NCBI GenBank assembly: GCA_021296015.1
Contig: JAGWBG010000025.1
Span: 1 to 10,687 of the forward strand
From: Dehalococcoidia bacterium
GTDB taxonomy: Bacteria > Chloroflexota > Dehalococcoidia > Lucifugimonadales > JAGWBF01
DNA: 10,687 nucleotides
Direction: 5' to 3'
This document shows, one piece after another, positions 6,674 through 10,687 of the stretch (position 1 is the stretch's first letter; each line of letters opens with the position of its first letter). Both the position numbers and the translations under genes were made by a program. Below the pieces are notes generated by a model. That model had not been told where the DNA came from and did no database searches. It worked only from the letters and a program-made list of their open reading frames with translations.

Positions 6674-7621
6674 CTAGCTCACCGTCTGAGCCACCTGACC
6701 CAACAGGCGCATGGTGCGGTCTATAGAAGCCTTGCTATCTGCGCCCGCAGAGATGGGCGACACCAGAACTTCGGTGGCCCCGAAGGAGAATAGGTCCTTC
6801 AACCTCTCCGATACCCGGTCTTCGTCACCCCAGAAGACGACCGCATCTATCATGGCATCGCTCCACGTGCCGTCCCTGGCTTCCGGGAAGCCCGCACTCC
6901 TCAGCATACGCTGGTAGAAGGGCAGTCTCGGGTTCATAATCTGTGCTCGTACGCCGGCTCGTACCTCGTCGGCGTTGGTGTGTACGCAGACGGGAGCATG
7001 GGCAATAAGGGGTGGCACGGGCCTCCCGGCCTTGCCTGCACCGGCTTTCAAGGCCGGGAGGCCCTCGTCTCTGAGGTACTCTCCGGGGCATATCCAGCTT
7101 ATAGCCCCGTCGGCCTCGGCCCCGCATAGCTCAAAGGAGCCGCGTCTGAGGGCTGAAGCCATAACGGGCACGTCAACCGGCTCGAAGATGGTATCGTGAG
7201 CCTGGTAATAGGTGCCGCTGAAGTCCACCTTGCCCTGCTGCAACAATGCCTTCAATATCTGCACGTACTCCCTCAGATGTCCCAGTGGCGAATGGAAGTC
7301 CATCCCCATGGCCTCCATGCTGGGGCGATGGCTAGGCCCTATTCCCAAACGGAAACGTCCGGGGGCCAGATGAGCGATCACCTGCACCTGCTGCACCATT
7401 ACCAGGGGATGGCGTGGATAGGTGGGAACGATGGATGTCCCTAGCTTGATTCGCCGGGTCCGCCCAGCAGCAGCAGCAAAGACTGTGAGGCTGTCAAGGC
7501 GTGCCCCGCCCGTCGTCATCCACGCGGCGTGGATGCCCAACTCCTCGGCGCGCTCAATCCCGGCCAGGACCTCATCTGCCCTGTTGCCGCTTATGGCCAC
7601 TCCAACGGTCTTTTCACTCAA
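6674..7621 (-). CDS. LLM-class flavin/F420-dependent oxidoreductase
   Basis: This is a luciferase-like TIM-barrel oxidoreductase of about 315 residues. Family blocks include IERAEELGIHAAWMTTGG (22-39), TRRIKLGTSIVPTYPRHP (55-72), APGRFRLGIGPSHRPSME (86-103), HLREYVQILKALL (115-127) and VDFSGTYYQ (132-140). The N-terminal ISGNRADEVLAGIERAEELG and the GIGPSHRP stretch resemble F420-dependent methylene-tetrahydromethanopterin-reductase-like enzymes, which is a resemblance only. No suitable ATG exists. The TTG at 7621, seven bases after GAGGGG, is the best start; a TTG at 7636 would add five residues but has no visible ribosome binding site. The gene lies 113 bases after the MFS transporter gene on the same strand and before a second LLM gene, consistent with a transport-and-oxidation operon. 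Confidence 0.87.
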   Translation of the reverse strand: MSEKTVGVAISGNRADEVLAGIERAEELGIHAAWMTTGGARLDSLTVFAAAAGRTRRIKLGTSIVPTYPRHPLVMVQQVQVIAHLAPGRFRLGIGPSHRPSMEAMGMDFHSPLGHLREYVQILKALLQQGKVDFSGTYYQAHDTIFEPVDVPVMASALRRGSFELCGAEADGAISWICPGEYLRDEGLPALKAGAGKAGRPVPPLIAHAPVCVHTNADEVRAGVRAQIMNPRLPFYQRMLRSAGFPEARDGTWSDAMIDAVVFWGDEDRVSERLKDLFSFGATEVLVSPISAGADSKASIDRTMRLLGQVAQTVS

Positions 7622-7628
7622 ACCATGA

Positions 7629-7634
7629 CCCCTC
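7629..7634 (-). promoter_or_regulatory. Ribosome binding site that decides a TTG start
   Basis: Read on the minus strand this is GAGGGG, seven bases before the TTG at 7621. It argues for that codon over the in-frame TTG at 7636, which would overlap the site. An ATG at 7626 is out of frame. Confidence 0.55.
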
Positions 7635-7734
7635 AATCGTATTGCCTATAATGCACGCTCATAACTCTAGCACGACACGACATCCGATACCAGGCTCATC
7701 CCACCCACATCATAGCACATCAACAAGACGGCCT

Positions 7735-9021
7735 TTAAGAATCCTTCGGAAGACGACGTGCCCGCTCTCGCCGGCGCGCTGGAGGCCCGATGGTTGCCAT
7801 TATAGCCGCGCTGGCCAGGTACAGGGCCAGAATCATCCACCAGGAAGAGACGTAGGAATCCGTGCTATCTCGCATATAGCCAACCAGAGGCGACCCAATG
7901 CCGGCGGTGAGAAGGATTATTGGCAGCACGATTCCACGAATCGCCCCCAGAAAGGCACGTCCATAGTAGGCGGCGAAGATGTAGGAGTGGACAATCATGC
8001 CGGCACCCACCGAAATCCCGAATGTGATGGTGGAGCCGAACATGTAGAACTCGTTGCTGCCAACCAGCATCAGTCCTATGGCCAGGACGAACCCCAGGTA
8101 AGAGGCCATCGCTACGAAGCGCACGGGAAACCGCTCTACCAGCAGTCCGGTAATCAAAGCCATGAGGGCCGCCCCTCCGGCATCGGCGGAGAAAGAAAAG
8201 GACACCAACTGGGCATCGAAACCCCGCTCAATCCAGTAGGGAATCCGGTGGAAGCTCGCTCCGCCCTGGGCCACCCCGGCCAGTCCAAACACCAGCATAA
8301 GCTTCCAGAAGGTGCCTGTTCCCAGTGCGTCGCTCACCGTCCACGTTACTTCCGGGGCTGGCGCATCCGGCCGCTTGGGCGACCCTGGGCTGTCGGGTAT
8401 GTACTCCACCGGGTCGCCGTCAACGGCCAGGCCCATGTCTTCCGGCTGGCGACGCAGAAAGAGGGCAGCCAGGGGGATGGCAACTGCCATGAAGGTGATT
8501 GCCAGGACCGTCCAGGCCCCTCGCCAGCCCAGATGGTCAATCAAGACTTGTGTGATGGGCACAAGGGCTACTCCGCCGAGTCCCAGGCCCGCGGTCGCCA
8601 TTGCCAACGCCCGACCTCGTCGCCGCAGGAACCACTTGGCTACCGGCACCGAGGTGATAAGGCTGTTGGGGGCGGTCAGGCCGGTGATACCAATGATTCC
8701 AAAGAGCAGCATGAACTGCCAGTATGAGTTGACACGCCCGATGCCCAACAGACAAATTCCGATTATGACGGCAGTGGCCACGATGAGGACCCGAGGACCG
8801 TAGCGGTCCACTAGCCGGCCAATGACAAAGCTGGATAGCCCGGCTGCTAGCCCCCGGGTGGTCTGTGCCCAACCGAACTGGCTACGGGACATGTTCAGAG
8901 CATCGCCCATTGGCAGAACGAAAAGCCCGAAGTTGAGGGTGCCCGTCGCCATGGTGACAAAGTTTATGACGAACATGGTGGCGACGATTACCCAGCCATA
9001 GAATAGCGGTTTCCGAATCAC
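7735..9021 (-). CDS. MFS transporter (oxalate/formate or monocarboxylate-like)
   Basis: This 428-residue integral membrane protein has about 12 hydrophobic segments and a central polar loop at about residues 205-240. Between the second and third segments is the MFS signature GRLVDRYGPR (68-77), and the stretch KWFLRRRGRALAMATAGLGLGG (129-150) is typical of the OFA/monocarboxylate-porter branch. QPEDMGL before the central loop is also seen in that branch. Known relatives move small organic acids by antiport or proton symport; the substrate here is not determinable. It begins with a GTG at 9021 without a strong ribosome binding site, so the start is less sure than the stop. It is first in a minus-strand run ahead of two LLM genes and may import or export the compound they act on. 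A divergent antiporter gene lies upstream. Confidence 0.85.
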   Translation of the reverse strand: MIRKPLFYGWVIVATMFVINFVTMATGTLNFGLFVLPMGDALNMSRSQFGWAQTTRGLAAGLSSFVIGRLVDRYGPRVLIVATAVIIGICLLGIGRVNSYWQFMLLFGIIGITGLTAPNSLITSVPVAKWFLRRRGRALAMATAGLGLGGVALVPITQVLIDHLGWRGAWTVLAITFMAVAIPLAALFLRRQPEDMGLAVDGDPVEYIPDSPGSPKRPDAPAPEVTWTVSDALGTGTFWKLMLVFGLAGVAQGGASFHRIPYWIERGFDAQLVSFSFSADAGGAALMALITGLLVERFPVRFVAMASYLGFVLAIGLMLVGSNEFYMFGSTITFGISVGAGMIVHSYIFAAYYGRAFLGAIRGIVLPIILLTAGIGSPLVGYMRDSTDSYVSSWWMILALYLASAAIMATIGPPARRRERARRLPKDS

Positions 9022-9036
9022 GTGAGTGAGACCGCC

Positions 9037-9074
9037 TTGGAAATATATTTTGGGGGCGTATATTCGCCTACAAT
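9037..9074. promoter_or_regulatory. Candidate divergent promoters with a GGCG/CGCC palindrome
   Basis: The palindrome GGCG-TATATT-CGCC occupies 9055-9068. On the plus strand, TTGGAA (9037-9042) and TATATT (9059-9064) could form -35/-10 boxes 16 bases apart. On the minus strand, TTGTAG (9073-9068) and AAATAT (9050-9045), 17 bases apart, could serve the MFS gene. Both would overlap the palindrome, so a shared operator is possible. The boxes are imperfect and this is a weak inference. Confidence 0.25.
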
Positions 9075-9270
9075 GATAATCCTATCCCTTCCCTTTTGTC
9101 TTGTGGCTCGCACCTTGGAGATGAATCTTTAGCCAATAGTCGGCGGTTGCGACCCTTGTCCGGTTGGGATATATCTTGCTAACATAAGAATACTAAAGCG
9201 GGGAAATATCAGGCTCCGCAATGACTACCCTCACTGGCTTCACCGATTCGTCGTGAAGAGGGAATCCACC

Positions 9271-10687
9271 GTGCATATCGAAGGCGAACTCTTTACAGAC
9301 ATCGTCATCATATTTGTGGCCGCCTTTCTGGGCGGGATGGTGGCCCGGGTCTTGAGGTTCCCCATACTTCTGGGGTTCCTTGCCGTAGGCATGGTCATCG
9401 GCCCCCACTCGCTGGAGGTGGTGGGCAACGTTGAAACGGTAACCACCCTTGCCGAGTTTGGCGTCATCCTGCTCCTGTTCGCTGTCGGAATTGAAGTTTC
9501 CTTTCGCGACCTTCGCCGGCTGGGAAAGGTCGTTGCCCTGGGTGGACTCGCCCAAATCGTTGGGACCAGCGCCATAGCATACTTCATCGGAGTCCATCTG
9601 TTTGGGTGGACCCCGGAGCAAGCCTTCGTCTTCGGGATGGTGGTAGCCCTCAGCAGCACCATGGTAGTTCTGAAGACTTTTACAGACAGGGGCGAGCTGG
9701 GTACGGTACATGGGCGCGTTATTACCGGCATCCTCCTCGTCCAGGACCTGGCTTTCATTCCCATGATTGCCATACTGCCCGCGTTGAGCAGCCAGGGAGT
9801 CGGGCTGGACCTGGCCGACCTCGGTCTGGGCATACTCAAAGCGACAGTCATATTGGGGCTTATGGCTACCCTTGGGTGGAAGGTTATTCCATGGCTTCTG
9901 GACAGGGTGGCCCATCTCGGCTCACGGGAGATTTTCATACTAGCCGTAGTAGCCATCACCTTCGCCACCGCAGCCATAACCCAGTTGGTGGACCTTTCCG
10001 CCGCCCTCGGCGCTTTCGTGGCCGGCCTGGTGCTCAGCGAATCGAACTTCGGCCGCAGGGCACTTTCAGAGGTTATTCCCCTCCGCGACACCTTCTCCGC
10101 CCTGTTCTTTGTATCTCTGGGGATGCTAACCGACCCTTCCTTCCTGGTGGAGAACTTTGACCTGGTACTGGCAGTGGTCGCTATAGCCATTCTCGTAAAG
10201 TTTGCCCTCACCGCCGTCCTGACGCGCAGCTTTGGTTATCTGCCTCATACGGCCCTACTCGCAGGCTTGGGAATGGGCCAGGTGGGAGAGTTCAGCTTCA
10301 TCCTGACCGACTCCGCCTCAGCTCTGGGTATTGTGAACCAAGACTTCCTGTCATTAGTAGTGGTCTCGGCGGTGCTGACCATGGCGCTGACTCCGTGGAT
10401 TATCGCCGGTGGGACGCACATGGTCACATGGCTTAGCCGGCGAGTCCATATCCTGCGTCCTTACCGTCTGGGTGACGACAGATCGGAGGAGCGAAGGCCC
10501 CAACTGCACGACCACGTCGTGATATGCGGGTTGGGCCGCGTCGGGTCGCTGGTGGCCGATACGCTGAGCGAACAGAATGTGCCCTTCGTCGCCATAGACC
10601 TGAACCCCCACTTGGCAACTCGATTTCGAGGGCGCTGGCAATACGGCATCAACGGCTCCAGTAGCAGCGAGTCTGTCCTCGAGGGCG
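9271..10687 (+). CDS. CPA2 cation:proton antiporter (KefB/KefC-like), 3' partial
   Basis: At least 472 residues are visible before the window ends. The first about 400 form the Na+/H+ exchanger-type membrane domain of the CPA2 family: RFPILLGFLAVGMVIGPHSLE (residues 29-49), LLFAVGIEVSF (68-78), ALSSTMVVLKTFTDRGELGT (126-145), the transport-site segment ILLVQDLAFIP (154-164, Gln158-Asp159, as in KefB/KefC-like members), LGAFVAGLVLSES, LFFVSLGMLTD and GQVGEFSFIL. A cytoplasmic RCK/TrkA-N domain follows, with the nucleotide-binding loop GLGRVG (420-425) and acidic Asp443. It probably exchanges K+ or Na+ for protons under dinucleotide control. GTG at 9271, after AGAGGGA, is the preferred start; GTG at 9253 is in frame and possible. 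Near the edge the region after WQYG is SSSS-rich and slightly longer than usual. The gene continues beyond the window. Confidence 0.9.
   Translation, partial: MHIEGELFTDIVIIFVAAFLGGMVARVLRFPILLGFLAVGMVIGPHSLEVVGNVETVTTLAEFGVILLLFAVGIEVSFRDLRRLGKVVALGGLAQIVGTSAIAYFIGVHLFGWTPEQAFVFGMVVALSSTMVVLKTFTDRGELGTVHGRVITGILLVQDLAFIPMIAILPALSSQGVGLDLADLGLGILKATVILGLMATLGWKVIPWLLDRVAHLGSREIFILAVVAITFATAAITQLVDLSAALGAFVAGLVLSESNFGRRALSEVIPLRDTFSALFFVSLGMLTDPSFLVENFDLVLAVVAIAILVKFALTAVLTRSFGYLPHTALLAGLGMGQVGEFSFILTDSASALGIVNQDFLSLVVVSAVLTMALTPWIIAGGTHMVTWLSRRVHILRPYRLGDDRSEERRPQLHDHVVICGLGRVGSLVADTLSEQNVPFVAIDLNPHLATRFRGRWQYGINGSSSSESVLEG

Noticed and set aside
7501..8727. Long plus-strand open frame of 408 codons
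   Set aside because: It lies antisense to the MFS and LLM genes, its translation is rich in His, Gln, Gly and Pro with no domain, and the minus-strand frames carry clear family motifs.
9240..10211. Long minus-strand open frame of 323 codons
   Set aside because: It is antisense to the antiporter membrane domain, with Arg/Thr/Ser-rich composition and no motifs. The plus-strand frame has continuous CPA2 homology.

Overview
The window is GC-rich, gene-dense bacterial DNA and probably comes from a Chloroflexota-type genome, perhaps SAR202/Dehalococcoidia-like. This assignment is inferred from gene content only. The clues are three different luciferase-like (LLM, probably F420- or FMN-dependent) oxidoreductases beside a cyclase-family hydrolase, a lipoprotein with a long Thr/Pro-rich linker, and intergenic GTCATTC...GAATGAC palindromic repeats. 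No rRNA, tRNA, CRISPR array, integrase or transposase was seen.

Positions 1-1954 (+ strand) hold the 3' part of a cyclase/kynurenine-formamidase-like metal hydrolase, broken by an apparent single-base frameshift near 580-590, followed by an LLM oxidoreductase. Both look catabolic and are probably co-transcribed. Positions 1955-2175 are a repeat-bearing spacer with three hairpins. Positions 2176-3267 encode a secreted lipoprotein with a parallel beta-helix (NosD-like) domain and a C-terminal calcium-loop-like motif. Another spacer with a degenerate repeat copy follows.

Positions 3487-5221 carry a two-gene signalling module: a divergent Ser/Thr protein kinase (non-RD; HRD replaced by LLD, with D-x-R-P-x-N and DIG retained), then a small stand-alone PP2C-type phosphatase 19 bases downstream. 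A convergent spacer (5222-5415) contains the most complete repeat copy.

Positions 5416-9021 (- strand) read, in transcription order, as an MFS transporter, an LLM oxidoreductase, a second LLM oxidoreductase and a 65-residue zinc-ribbon protein with a strong ribosome binding site. The order suggests uptake or export of a small organic compound plus its oxidation. A 249-base divergent spacer with a candidate palindromic operator separates the MFS gene from a CPA2 (KefB/KefC-like) cation:proton antiporter. That gene runs off the right edge within its C-terminal RCK/TrkA-N domain.

Most of the window is ordinary accessory metabolism. The parts most worth a second look are the kinase/phosphatase pair, the small zinc-ribbon gene, the composite repeats and the frameshifted cyclase.
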